Assembly (NCBI GenBank): GCA_040954595.2
Contig: JBECUI020000024.1
Span: 186,001-250,000, forward strand
Direction of reading: 5' to 3'
Source of the DNA: Balanoglossus misakiensis
Lineage: Eukaryota; Hemichordata
Length of the DNA: 64,000 nucleotides
Within the stretch, counting starts at the first letter, position 1, and each line of letters begins with the position of its first letter. A program made the position numbers and the translations under genes. The notes beneath the pieces were generated by a model. That model worked only from the letters and a program-made list of their open reading frames with translations, was not told the origin of the DNA and ran no database searches. This document shows positions 22,201-36,604 of the stretch, in pieces.

Positions 22201-25200
22201 AATGGTAAATTTTTGAAAATTACAAAAAATACTTGTTTTCTACATTTTCGGAAATCTGATGGAGTATAGAATGCTCTTCGTATGTATATATCGATACAAA
22301 TTCCACAAAAGACCGTCTAATTTGGCTCACTGCAGACAAAATTGCGTTTTACCAAATTTTCCTTGAAAATGTCATTTTTAGAAGAAAAAAAAAATAAAAA
22401 AACCTTTGTTCTTCGAATTTGGTGCCCTGATCATATATGACATGTTGATTGTATGTTAAAACTTTCGACCACTCCAAAAAAGCAGAGATATTGACGGAAT
22501 TCAAGAAAAAATAGCAATTTTGGCCATATTTTGACAAAAATGGTAAATTTTTAAAAAATCATAAAAAATTAACTCTTTTCTTCAATTTCGGAAATATTAT
22601 GGAGCATGAAGTGTCGTTCTCTTGTAAAAAGTGCTGCAAATTCAAGAAAAGGCGGTATAATTTGAATCACCCAAGACAAAATTACCATTTTCGACTTTTT
22701 TTTCGAAAAATTGTCTTTTTTACAAAATAAATAAGAATAAATTCTTTTCTTAGTTTCAAACGGGTAGAGATACTTTCCACACGGGTTTTCTAACATTGAA
22801 TTCCCGTTCATCAACTCAGGTTTCCTACAGCATAAGTCGGCTAAAACCCTGACACTCTAGAGCAGAAACAGTTGCACACTGGTAACGTTGAACAAGTCGA
22901 TTTTTCTACGGCCTGGCTCGGCTAAATCTCCGTCACAATATGACAGACACTAGCGTACGTTAGCAACGGTGATGAAGTCAGATTTTCTACGGCATGGCTT
23001 GGATAAAGCCCCGGCACTCTAAAGCAGAAACACGCGTACAGAGAGCACGTTGATCAAGTCTGATCTCCTACGGCTTGGCTCGACTAAAACCCCGGCACAC
23101 TATGACAGACACTAGCGTTAGTAAGCAACGTTGATCAAGTCAGATTTCCTACGGCATGGCTTGGCTAAAGCCCTGGCACTATAGAGCAGAAACACGCGTA
23201 CAGAGACCACGTTGATCTACTCACATTTCCTTCGGCCTGGCACGGCTGATGCCCCGGCACTATATATAGGACACAGACTGGCGTAAGTTAACAACGATAA
23301 TCACGTCGGGTTTCCTACGGCCTGGCTCAGCTGAAGCCCCGGCACTCTAGGGCAGAAACAGGCGTACATTAACCACGTTGATCAAGTCAGATTTCCTACG
23401 GCGTGACTCGGCTGGTGCACCGGCTCTATATGACACAGACTGGCGTAAGTTATCAACGGTGATTACGTCGGATTTCCTACGGTCTGGTTTAGCTGAAGCC
23501 CCGGCACTTTAGAGCGGAAACACGCGTACATTGACCACGATGATCAAGTCAGATCTCTTACGGCCTGGCTCGACTAAAACCCCGGCACACCATGACAGAC
23601 ACTAGCGTTCGTTAGCAACGGTGATCAAGTCGGATTTCCTTCGGCCTGGCTCTGCAAAAGACCCGACACTCTAGTACAAAGACGTTGGCTAAGTCGGGCA
23701 AACCGAAGAGGGTAAGTCACAGCGGGTCAACACTCGACATTTGTTCGGGTAGGACTGCATTATTGCCTGTCAATTTATAGAGAAAGCCCGAATTTAACCA
23801 GGGCGTTCAAAACACCGACGTTAGTTGGGGGCACGGCCTGCAGTACTGCCGGGTAAGCTGACATCGGCATACCGCATATAATGTAGGGGGGCGGGGGGGC
23901 AAACAGAACGGTTCAATACTACATTTATTAGATATCAGCTAATTTTGGACAATCATCTAAAATCCAAATCATTGTTTCATATTTGGATATCTGATGATGT
24001 ATGAAATTTCCATTATATGTAAAAATGGTGCTGATTATAAAAAATGCACTCTGAATGAGCTGATTTAATACAAAATTACGTTTTATTCGTTTTTGCACCT
24101 AGAAGGTCATTTTTAGGCAAAACATTCTTTATTTTTTTAATTCGGTGACCTGATCATATATAAAGAATTGCTTGTATGTTAAAAGTTTTTATGACTTTTA
24201 AAAGCAGTGACACTGGCGGCATTCAACACGAAAATAACAATTTTAGCACAATTTGGTCAAAATGGAAAATTTTTGAAAATTACAAAAAATACCTGTTTTC
24301 TACATTTTCGGGAATCTGATCGAGTATAGAATGCTCTTCGTATGTATATATCGATACAAATTCCACAAAAGACCGTCTAATTTGGCTCACTGCAGACAAA
24401 ATTGCGTTTTACCAAATTTTCCTTGAAAATGTCATTTTTAGAAAAATAAAATAAAAAAACCTTTGTTCTTCGAATTTGGTGCCCCGATCATAATGACATG
24501 TTGATTGTATGTTTAAACTTTCGACCACTCCAAAAATGCAGAGATATTGACGGAATTCAAGAAAAAATAGCCATTTTGGCCATATTTTGACAAAAATGGT
24601 AAATTTTTAAAAAATCATAAAAATTTAACTCTTTTCTTCATTTTCGGAAATATTATGGAGCATGAAGTGTCGTTCTCTTGTAAAAAGTGCTGCAAATTCC
24701 AGAAAAGGTGGTATAATTTGAATCACCCAAGACAAAATTACCATTTTCGACTTTTTTTCGAAAAATTGTCTTTTTTACAAAATAAATAAGAATAAATTCT
24801 TTTATTAGTTTCAAACGGGTAGAGATACTTTCCACACAGGTTTTCTAACATTGAATTCCCGTTCATCAACTCAGATTTCCTACAGCATAAGTCGGCTAAA
24901 ACCCTGACACTCTAGAGCAGAAACAGTTGCACACTGGTAACGTTGGACAAGTCGATTTTTCTACGGCCTGGCTCGGCTAAATCTCCGTCTAAATATGACA
25001 GACACAAGCGTACGTTAGCAACGGTGATCAAGTCATATTTTCTACGGCATGGGTTTTCTACGGCCTGGCTCAGCTGAAGCCCCGGCACTCTAGAGCAGAA
25101 ACACGCGTACATTAACCACGTTGATCAAGTCAGATTTCCTACGGCGTGACTCGGCTGGTGCACCGGCTCTATATGACACAGACTGGCGTAAGTTATCAAC

Positions 25201-26960
25201 GGTGATTACGTCGGATTTCCTACGGCCTGGTTTAGCTGAAGCCCCGGCACTTTAGAGTGGAAACACGCGTACATTGACCACGATGATCAAGTCAGATCTC
25301 CTACGGCCTGGCTCGACTAAAACCCCGGCACACCATGACAGACACTAGCGTTCGTTAGCAACGGTGATCAAGTCGGATTTCCTTCGGCCTGGCTCTGCAA
25401 AAGACCCGACACTCTAGTACAAAGACATTGGCTAAGTCGGGCAAACCGAAGAGGGAAAGTCACAGCGGGTCAACACTCGACATTTGTTCTGGTAGGACTG
25501 CATTATTGCCTGTCAATTTATAGAGAAAGCCCGAATTTAACCAGGGCGCTTCAAACACCGACGTTAGTTGGGGGCACGGCCTGCAGTACTGCCGGGTAAG
25601 CTGACATCGGCGTACCGCATGTAATGTAGGGGGGGGGGGGAACAGAACGGTTTAATACTACATTTATCTGTTATCAGCTAATTTTGGACAATCATCTAAA
25701 ATCTAAATCATTTTTTCATATTTGGATATCTGATGATGTATGAAATTTCCATTATATGTAAAAATGGTGCTGATTATAAAAAATGCACTCTAATTTAATA
25801 CAAAATTGCGTTTTATTCGTTTTTGCACCAAAAAGGTCATTTTTAGGCAAAGCATTCTTTATTTTTTTTAATTCGGTGACCTGATCATATATAAACAATA
25901 GCTTGTATGTTTAAAGTTTTTATGACTTTTAAATGCAGTGACACTGGCGGCATTCAACACGAAAATAACAATTTTAGCCACAATTTGGTCAAAATGGTAA
26001 ATTTTTGAAAATTACAAAAAATACCTGTTTTCTACATTTTCGGAAATTTGATGGAGTATAGAATGCTCTTCGTATGTATATATCGATACAAATTCCACAA
26101 AAGACCGTCTAATTTGGCTCACTGCAGACAAAATTGCGTTTTACCAAATTTTCCTTGAAAATGTCATTTTTAGAAGAAAAAAAAATAAAAAAACCTTTGT
26201 TCTTCGAATTTGGTGCCCTGATCATATATGACATGTTGATTGTATGTTAAAACTTTCGACCACTCCAAAAATGCAGAGATATTGACGGAATTCAAGAAAA
26301 AATAGCCATTTTGGCCATATTTTGACAAAAATGGTAAATTTTGAAAAAATCATAAAAAATTAACTCTTTTCTTCATTTTCGGAAATATTATGGAGCATGA
26401 AGTGTCGTTCTCTTGTAAAAAGTGCTGCAAATTCCAGAAAAGGCGGTATAATTTAAATCACCCAAGACAAAATTACCATTTTCGACTTTTTTTCGAAAAA
26501 TTGTCTTTTTTACAAAATAAATAAGAATAAATTCTTTTCTTAGTTTCAAACGGGTAGAGATACTTTCCACACGGGTTTTCTAACATTGAATTCCCATTCA
26601 TCAACTCAGATTTCTTACAGCATAAGTCGGCTAAAACCCTGACACTCTAGAGCAGAAACACGCGTACAGAGACCACGTTGATCTACTCACATTTCCTTCG
26701 GCCTGGCACGGCTGATGCCCCGGCACTATATATAGGACACAGACTGGCGTAAGTTAACAACGGTAATCACGTCGGGTTTCCTACGGCCTGGCTCAGCTGA
26801 AGCCCCGGCACTCTAGAGCAGAAACACGCGTACAGAGACCACGTTGATCTACTCACATTTCCTTCGGCCTGGCACGGTTGATGCCCCGGCACTATATATA
26901 GGACACAGACTGGCGTAAGTTAACAACGGTAATCACGTCGGGTTTCCTACGGCCTGGCTC
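19230..26960. repeat. Higher-order satellite block, copy 1 (about 7.73 kb)
   Basis: Four monomers whose private variants (for example gattacgccgg near 19370 and a missing GAATGAGCT in the AT half near 22000) recur at an offset of 7729-7731 bases. Boundaries are approximate, set where matching variants begin. Confidence 0.85.
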
Positions 26961-29900
26961 AGCTGAAGCCCCGGCACTCTAGAGCAGAAACAGGCGTACA
27001 TTGACCACGTTGATCAAGTCAGATTTCCTACGGCGTGACTCGGCTGGTGCACCGGCTCTATATGACACAGACTGGCGTAAGTTATCAACGGTGATTACGC
27101 CGGATTTCCTACGGCCTGGTTTAGCTGAAGCCCTGGCGCTTTAGAGCGGAAACACGCGTACATTGACCACGATGATCAAGTCAGATCTCCTACGGCCTGG
27201 CTCGACTAAAACCCCGGCACACCATGACAGACACTAGCGTTCGTTAGCAACGGTGATCAAGTCGGATTTCCTTCGGCCTGGCTCTGCAAAAGACCCGACA
27301 CTAGTACAAAGACGTTGGCTAAGTCGGGCAAACCGAAGAGGGAAAGTCACAGCGGGTCAACACTCGACATTTGTTAGGGTAGGACTGCATTATTGCCTGT
27401 CAATTTATAGAGAAAGCCCGAATTTAACCAGGGCGTTTCAAACACCGACGTTAGTTGGGGGCACGGCCTGCAGTACTGCCGGGTAAGCTGACATCGGCGT
27501 ACCGCATATAATGTAGGGGGGGGGGGACAGAACGGTTCAATACTACATTTATTAGATATCAGCTAATTTTGGACAATCATCTAAAATCTAAATCATTTTT
27601 TCATATTTGGATATCTGATGATGTATGAAATTTCCATTATATGTAAAAATGGTGCTGATTATAAAAAATGCACTCTGAATGAGCTGATTTAATAGAAAAT
27701 AGCGTTTTATTCGTTTTTGCACCAAAAAGGTCATTTTTAGGCAAAACATTCTTTATTTTTTTAATTCGGTGCCCTGATCATCTATTAACAATTGCTTGTA
27801 TGTTAAAAGTTTTTATGACTTTTAAAAGCAGTGACACTGGCGGCATTCAACACGAAAATAACAATTTTAGCCACAATTTGGTCAAAATGGTAAATTTTTG
27901 AAAATTACAAAAAATACATGTTTTGTACATTTTCGGAAATCTGATGGAGTATAGAATGCTCTTCTTATGTATATATATATACAAATTCCACAAAAGACTA
28001 TCTAATTTGGCTCAAGGCAGACAAAATTGCGTTTTACCAAATTTTCCTTGAAAATGTCATTTTTAGAAAAAAAACTAAAAAAACCTTTGTTCTTCGAATT
28101 TGGTGCCCTGATCATATATGACATGTTGATTGTATGCTAAAACTTTCGACCACTCCAAAAATGCAGAGACATTGACGGAATTCAAGAAAAATAGCCATTT
28201 TGGCCATATTTTGACAAAAATGGTAATTTTTTAAAAAATCATAAAAAATTAACTCTTTTCTTCATTTTCGGAAATATTATGGAGCATGAAGTGTCGTTCT
28301 CTTGTAAAAAGTGCTGCAAATTCCAGAAAAGGCGGTATAATTTGAATCACCCAAGACAAATTTACCATTTTCGACTTTTTTTCGAAAAATTGTCTTTTTT
28401 ACAAAAAAAATAAGAATAAATTCTTTTCTTAGTTTCAAACGGGTAGAGATACTTTCCACACGGGTTTTCTAACATTGGATTCCCGTTCATCAACTCAGAT
28501 TTCTTACAGCATAAGTCGGCGAAAACCCTGACACTCTAGAGCAGAAACAGTTGCACACTGGTAACGTTGAATAAGTCGATTTTTCTACGGCCTGGCACGG
28601 CTAAATCTCCGTCACAATATGACAAACACTAGCGTACGTTAGCAACGGTGATCAAGTCAGATTTTCTACGGCATGGCTTGGATAAAGCCCCGGCACTCTA
28701 GAGCAGAAACACGCGTACAGAGACCACGTTGATCAAGTCTGATCTCCTACGGCTTGGCTCGACTAAAACCCCGGCACACTATGACAGACACTAGCGTTCG
28801 TTAGCAACGTTGATCAAGTCAGATTTCCCACGGCATGGCTTGGCTAAAGCCCTGGCACTCTAGAGCAGAAACACGTGTACAGAGACCACGTTGATTTACT
28901 TACATTTCCTTCGGCCTGGCACGGCTGATGCCCCGGCGCTATATATAGGACACAGACTGGCGTAAGTTAACAACGGTAATCACGTCGGGTTTCCTACGGC
29001 CTGGCTCAGCTGAAGCCCCGGCACTCTAGAGCAGAAACAGGCGTACATTGACCACGTTGATCAAGTCAGATTTCCTACGGCGTGACTCGGCTGGTGCACC
29101 GGCTCTATATGACACAGACTGGCGTAAGTTATCAACGGTGATTACGTCGGATTTCCTACGGCCTGGTTTAGCTGAAGCCCCGGCACTTTAGAGCGGAAAC
29201 ACGCGTACATTGACCACGATGATCAAGTCAGATCTCCTACGGCCTGGCTCGACTAAAACCCCGGCACACCATGACAGACACTAGCGTTCGTTAGCAACAG
29301 TGATCAAGTCGGATTTCCTTCGGCCTGGCTCTGCAAAAGACCCGACACTCTAATACAAAACGTTGGCTAAGTCGGGCAAACCGAAGAGGGAAAGTCACAG
29401 CGGGTCAACACTCGACATTTGTTCGGGTAGGACTGCATTATTGCCTGTCAATTTATAGAGAAAGCCCGAATTTAACCAGGGCGTTTCAAACACCGACGTT
29501 AGTAGGGGGCACGGCCTGCAGTACTGCCGGGTAAGCTGACATCGGCGTACCGCATATAATGTAGGTGGGGGGGGGGACAGAACGGTTCAATACTACATTT
29601 ATTAGATATCAGCTAATTTTGGACAATCATCTAAAATCTAAATCATTTTTTTTTCATATTTGGATATATGATGATGTATGAAATTTCCATTATATGTAAA
29701 AATGGTGCTGATTATAAAAAATGCACCCTGATTTAATACAAAATTACGTTTTATTCGTTTTTGCACCAAAAAGGTCATTTTTAGGCAAAACATTCTTTAT
29801 TTTATTAATTCGATGACCTGATCATATATAAACTATTGCTTGTATGTTAAAAGTTTTTATGACTTTTAAAAGCAGTGACACTGGCGGCATTCAACACGAA

Positions 29901-32900
29901 AATAACAATTTTAGTCACAATTTGGTCAAAATGGTAAATTTTTGAAAATTACAAAAAATACTTGTTTTCTACATTTTCGGAAATCTGATGGAGTATAGAA
30001 TGCTCTTCGTATGTATATATCGATACAAATTCCACAAAAGACCGTCTAATTTGGCTCACTGCAGACAAAATTGCGTTTTACCAAATTTTCCTTGAAAATG
30101 TCATTTTTAGAAGAAAAAAAAAATAAAAAAACCTTTGTTCTTCGAATTTGGTGCCCTGATCATATATGACATGTTGATTGTATGTTAAAACTTTCGACCA
30201 CTCCAAAAAAGCAGAGATATTGACGGAATTCAAGAAAAAATAGCAATTTTGGCCATATTTTGACAAAAATGGTAAATTTTTAAAAAATCATAAAAAATTA
30301 ACTCTTTTCTTCAATTTCGGAAATATTATGGAGCATGAAGTGTCGTTCTCTTGTAAAAAGTGCTGCAAATTCAAGAAAAGGCGGTATAATTTGAATCACC
30401 CAAGACAAAATTACCATTTTCGACTTTTTTTTCGAAAAATTGTCTTTTTTACAAAATAAATAAGAATAAATTCTTTTCTTAGTTTCAAACGGGTAGAGAT
30501 ACTTTCCACACGGGTTTTCTAACATTGAATTCCCGTTCATCAACTCAGGTTTCCTACAGCATAAGTCGGCTAAAACCCTGACACTCTAGAGCAGAAACAG
30601 TTGCACACTGGTAACGTTGAACAAGTCGATTTTTCTACGGCCTGGCTCGGCTAAATCTCCGTCACAATATGACAGACACTAGCGTACGTTAGCAACGGTG
30701 ATGAAGTCAGATTTTCTACGGCATGGCTTGGATAAAGCCCCGGCACTCTAAAGCAGAAACACGCGTACAGAGAGCACGTTGATCAAGTCTGATCTCCTAC
30801 GGCTTGGCTCGACTAAAACCCCGGCACACTATGACAGACACTAGCGTTAGTAAGCAACGTTGATCAAGTCAGATTTCCTACGGCATGGCTTGGCTAAAGC
30901 CCTGGCACTATAGAGCAGAAACACGCGTACAGAGACCACGTTGATCTACTCACATTTCCTTCGGCCTGGCACGGCTGATGCCCCGGCACTATATATAGGA
31001 CACAGACTGGCGTAAGTTAACAACGATAATCACGTCGGGTTTCCTACGGCCTGGCTCAGCTGAAGCCCCGGCACTCTAGGGCAGAAACAGGCGTACATTA
31101 ACCACGTTGATCAAGTCAGATTTCCTACGGCGTGACTCGGCTGGTGCACCGGCTCTATATGACACAGACTGGCGTAAGTTATCAACGGTGATTACGTCGG
31201 ATTTCCTACGGTCTGGTTTAGCTGAAGCCCCGGCACTTTAGAGCGGAAACACGCGTACATTGACCACGATGATCAAGTCAGATCTCTTACGGCCTGGCTC
31301 GACTAAAACCCCGGCACACCATGACAGACACTAGCGTTCGTTAGCAACGGTGATCAAGTCGGATTTCCTTCGGCCTGGCTCTGCAAAAGACCCGACACTC
31401 TAGTACAAAGACGTTGGCTAAGTCGGGCAAACCGAAGAGGGTAAGTCACAGCGGGTCAACACTCGACATTTGTTCGGGTAGGACTGCATTATTGCCTGTC
31501 AATTTATAGAGAAAGCCCGAATTTAACCAGGGCGTTCAAAACACCGACGTTAGTTGGGGGCACGGCCTGCAGTACTGCCGGGTAAGCTGACATCGGCATA
31601 CCGCATATAATGTAGGGGGGCGGGGGGGCAAACAGAACGGTTCAATACTACATTTATTAGATATCAGCTAATTTTGGACAATCATCTAAAATCCAAATCA
31701 TTGTTTCATATTTGGATATCTGATGATGTATGAAATTTCCATTATATGTAAAAATGGTGCTGATTATAAAAAATGCACTCTGAATGAGCTGATTTAATAC
31801 AAAATTACGTTTTATTCGTTTTTGCACCTAGAAGGTCATTTTTAGGCAAAACATTCTTTATTTTTTTAATTCGGTGACCTGATCATATATAAAGAATTGC
31901 TTGTATGTTAAAAGTTTTTATGACTTTTAAAAGCAGTGACACTGGCGGCATTCAACACGAAAATAACAATTTTAGCACAATTTGGTCAAAATGGAAAATT
32001 TTTGAAAATTACAAAAAATACCTGTTTTCTACATTTTCGGGAATCTGATCGAGTATAGAATGCTCTTCGTATGTATATATCGATACAAATTCCACAAAAG
32101 ACCGTCTAATTTGGCTCACTGCAGACAAAATTGCGTTTTACCAAATTTTCCTTGAAAATGTCATTTTTAGAAAAAAAAAATAAAAAAACCTTTGTTCTTC
32201 GAATTTGGTGCCCCGATCATAATGACATGTTGATTGTATGTTTAAACTTTCGACCACTCCAAAAATGCAGAGATATTGACGGAATTCAAGAAAAAATAGC
32301 CATTTTGGCCATATTTTGACAAAAATGGTAAATTTTTAAAAAATCATAAAAATTTAACTCTTTTCTTCATTTTCGGAAATATTATGGAGCATGAAGTGTC
32401 GTTCTCTTGTAAAAAGTGCTGCAAATTCCAGAAAAGGTGGTATAATTTGAATCACCTAAGACAAAATTACCATTTTCGACTTTTTTTCGAAAAATTGTCT
32501 TTTTTACAAAATAAATAAGAATAAATTCTTTTATTAGTTTCAAACGGGTAGAGATACTTTCCACACAGGTTTTCTAACATTGAATTCCCGTTCATCAACT
32601 CAGATTTCCTACAGCATAAGTCGGCTAAAACCCTGACACTCTAGAGCAGAAACAGTTGCACACTGGTAACGTTGGACAAGTCGATTTTTCTACGGCCTGG
32701 CTCGGCTAAATCTCCGTCTAAATATGACAGACACAAGCGTACGTTAGCAACGGTGATCAAGTCATATTTTCTACGGCATGGGTTTTCTACGGCCTGGCTC
32801 AGCTGAAGCCCCGGCACTCTAGAGCAGAAACACGCGTACATTAACCACGTTGATCAAGTCAGATTTCCTACGGCGTGACTCGGCTGGTGCACCGGCTCTA

Positions 32901-34690
32901 TATGACACAGACTGGCGTAAGTTATCAACGGTGATTACGTCGGATTTCCTACGGCCTGGTTTAGCTGAAGCCCCGGCACTTTAGAGTGGAAACACGCGTA
33001 CATTGACCACGATGATCAAGTCAGATCTCCTACGGCCTGGCTCGACTAAAACCCCGGCACACCATGACAGACACTAGCGTTCGTTAGCAACGGTGATCAA
33101 GTCGGATTTCCTTCGGCCTGGCTCTGCAAAAGACCCGACACTCTAGTACAAAGACATTGGCTAAGTCGGGCAAACCGAAGAGGGAAAGTCACAGCGGGTC
33201 AACACTCGACATTTGTTCTGGTAGGACTGCATTATTGCCTGTCAATTTATAGAGAAAGCCCGAATTTAACCAGGGCGCTTCAAACACCGACGTTAGTTGG
33301 GGGCACGGCCTGCAGTACTGCCGGGTAAGCTGACATCGGCGTACCGCATGTAATGTAGGGGGGGGGGGGGGAACAGAACGGTTTAATACTACATTTATCT
33401 GTTATCAGCTAATTTTGGACAATCATCTAAAATCTAAATCATTTTTTCATATTTGGATATCTGATGATGTATGAAATTTCCATTATATGTAAAAATGGTG
33501 CTGATTATAAAAAATGCACTCTAATTTAATACAAAATTGCGTTTTATTCGTTTTTGCACCAAAAAGGTCATTTTTAGGCAAAGCATTCTTTATTTTTTTT
33601 AATTCGGTGACCTGATCATATATAAACAATAGCTTGTATGTTTAAAGTTTTTATGACTTTTAAATGCAGTGACACTGGCGGCATTCAACACGAAAATAAC
33701 AATTTTAGCCACAATTTGGTCAAAATGGTAAATTTTTGAAAATTACAAAAAATACCTGTTTTCTACATTTTCGGAAATTTGATGGAGTATAGAATGCTCT
33801 TCGTATGTATATATCGATACAAATTCCACAAAAGACCGTCTAATTTGGCTCACTGCAGACAAAATTGCGTTTTACCAAATTTTCCTTGAAAATGTCATTT
33901 TTAGAAGAAAAAAAAATAAAAAAACCTTTGTTCTTCGAATTTGGTGCCCTGATCATATATGACATGTTGATTGTATGTTAAAACTTTCGACCACTCCAAA
34001 AATGCAGAGATATTGACGGAATTCAAGAAAAAATAGCCATTTTGGCCATATTTTGACAAAAATGGTAAATTTTGAAAAAATCATAAAAAATTAACTCTTT
34101 TCTTCATTTTCGGAAATATTATGGAGCATGAAGTGTCGTTCTCTTGTAAAAAGTGCTGCAAATTCCAGAAAAGGCGGTATAATTTAAATCACCCAAGACA
34201 AAATTACCATTTTCGACTTTTTTTCGAAAAATTGTCTTTTTTACAAAATAAATAAGAATACATTCTTTTCTTAGTTTCAAACGGGTAGAGATACTTTCCA
34301 CACGGGTTTTCTAACATTGAATTCCCATTCATCAACTCAGATTTCTTACAGCATAAGTCGGCTAAAACCCTGACACTCTAGAGCAGAAACACGCGTACAG
34401 AGACCACGTTGATCTACTCACATTTCCTTCGGCCTGGCACGGCTGATGCCCCGGCACTATATATAGGACACAGACTGGCGTAAGTTAACAACGGTAATCA
34501 CGTCGGGTTTCCTACGGCCTGGCTCAGCTGAAGCCCCGGCACTCTAGAGCAGAAACACGCGTACAGAGACCACGTTGATCTACTCACATTTCCTTCGGCC
34601 TGGCACGGCTGATGCCCCGGCACTATATATAGGACACAGACTGGCGTAAGTTAACAACGGTAATCACGTCGGGTTTCCTACGGCCTGGCT
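26961..34690. repeat. Higher-order satellite block, copy 2 (about 7.73 kb)
   Basis: Almost identical to 19230-26960. The differences I saw are few: atatattaac/atctattaac (20051/27780), one base in an A-run (about 24446/32175), cacccaag/cacctaag (about 24727/32456), aataaattc/aatacattc (26529/34260) and some homopolymer lengths. After about 34700 the sequence departs from the pattern. Confidence 0.85.
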
Positions 34691-35847
34691 CAGCTGAAGC
34701 CCCGGCACTCTAGAGCAGAAACAGGCGTACATTGACCACGTAGATCAAGTCAGATTTCCTACGGCGTGACTCGGCTGGTGCACCGGCTCTATATGACACA
34801 GACAGGCGTAAGTTATCAACGGTGATTACGTCGGATTTCCTACGGCCTGGTTTAGCTGAAGCCCCGGCACTTTAGAGCGGAAACACGCGTACATTGACCG
34901 CGATGATCAAGTCAGATCTCCTACGGCCTGGCTCGACTAAAACCCCGGCACACCATGACAGACACTAGCGTTCGTTAGCAACGGTGATCAAGTCGGATTT
35001 CCTTCGGCCTGGCTCTGCAAAAGACCCGACACTCTAGTACAAAGACGTTGGCTAAGTCGGGCAAACCGAAGAGGGAAAGTCACAGCGGGTCAACACTCGA
35101 CATTTGTTCGGGTAGGACTGCATTATTGCCTGTCAATTTATAGAGGAAGCCCGAATTTAACCAGGACGTTTCAAACACCGACGTTAGTTGGGGGCACGGC
35201 CTGCAGTACTGTCGGGTAAGCTGACATCGGCGTAACGCATATAATGTAAGGGGGGGGGGGGAACGGAACGATTCAATACTACATTTATTAGATATCAGCT
35301 AATTTTGGACAATCATCTAAAATCTAATTCATTTTTTCATATTTGGATATCTGATGATGTAGGAAATTTCCATTATATGTAAAAATGGTGCTGATTATAA
35401 AAAATGCACTCTCAATGAGCTGATTTTTAGTCAAAACATTCTTTATTTTTTAATTCGGTGACCTGATCATATATAAACAATTGCTTGTATGTTAAAAGTT
35501 TTTATGACTTTTAAAAGCAGTGACACTGGCGGCATTCAACACGAAAATAACAATTTGGTCGAAATTGTAAATTTTTGAAAATTACAAAAAATACCTGTTT
35601 TCTACATTTTCGGAAATCTGATGGAGTATAGAATGCTCTTCGTATATATATATCGATACAAATTCCACAAAAGACCGTCTAATTTGCCTCACTGCAGACA
35701 AAATTGCGTTTTACCAAATTTTCCTTGAAAATGTCATTTTTAGAAAAAAAAAAAATAAAAAAATCTTTGTTCTTCGAATTTGGTGCCCTGATCATATATG
35801 ACATGTTGATTGTATGTTAAACCTTTCGACCACTCCAAAAATGCAGA

Positions 35848-36604
35848 TAGTCCGTGGGCTGGAGGGGTCCACCGAGCACCACCACCCCCCCATAAACCTA
35901 CCACTTGGGTATTTTTTTTGTTCTATAGAACGTGCTGAACAAGAAAAAAAATGTTAACATTGAATATTTTGGGTTGCACTACCCCTCCGGGGTGGTTTTT
36001 GAATGGTATGTGCCGCTCAAAATGGCGAAAAATGAGTTGGGGTATGGGGTACTATATTCTCTCCTAAAAAAATAAAACTACCATGAAATTACATAAACCT
36101 TATATTTTTTAGAAAGCTTAGATACTGCTCTTTACGGGAAGCACAAACTTTATTAAACAATATTTATGAATATTTAATTAGATGATTTTTAAATTAATTT
36201 TTTCGGCAATTTTGAAAGTTTTCACTCAAAAGACAATGTTACAATTGTGATTTTATTTTTGTGAAGCAAATTTTTGACTACTTTTTAGGTTTGGATTATT
36301 TAATTCTATATATTAAACAAGAAAACAAATGTTAACATTAGTTATTTAACAATACAATACTTCTTTAGAGACAACTTTGAAATGCATGTATCCTATGGGA
36401 TTACGCATGGTCTTGGCGTAGGGGGTACTATATCCTCTCCTAAAAAAATAAAACTAGCAAAAAATTACATAAACCTTAAATTTTTAGAAAGCTTAGACAC
36501 TGCTCTTTACGGGAAGCACAAACTTAATTATAAAAAAATTATGAATATTTAATTATAAGATTTTTAAATTAATTTTTTCGGCAAGTCTTTGAAAGTAATA
36601 TAAA
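35848..36604 (+). repeat. Left arm of the foldback element
   Basis: AT-rich, with tandem units of about 370 bp sharing 'gcatggtcttggcgtaggg' and 'actgctctttacgggaagc' motifs. The right end near 36604 is where LINE sequence starts and is uncertain by tens of bases. Confidence 0.7.

Larger units (their letters stand above)
18802..35847. repeat. Macrosatellite array, main segment
   Basis: About nine monomers. Poly-G tracts used as anchors lie near 19785, 21835, 23885, 25628, 27516, 29565, 31615, 33358 and 35250, giving spacings near 2050, 2050, 1743, 1888, 2049, 2050, 1743 and 1892 bp. The pattern of four spacings repeats, so the array has a higher-order period. Short open frames (for example the minus-strand 60- to 81-residue frames in each AT-rich half) repeat with the monomer, vary by frameshift between copies and show no domain. 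I see no gene in this 17 kb. Confidence 0.93.

Noticed and set aside
6109-35847. Small proteins of 60-83 residues encoded in the satellite
   Set aside because: The frames recur only because the repeat recurs, change by frameshift between monomers, run on many strands and show no domain.
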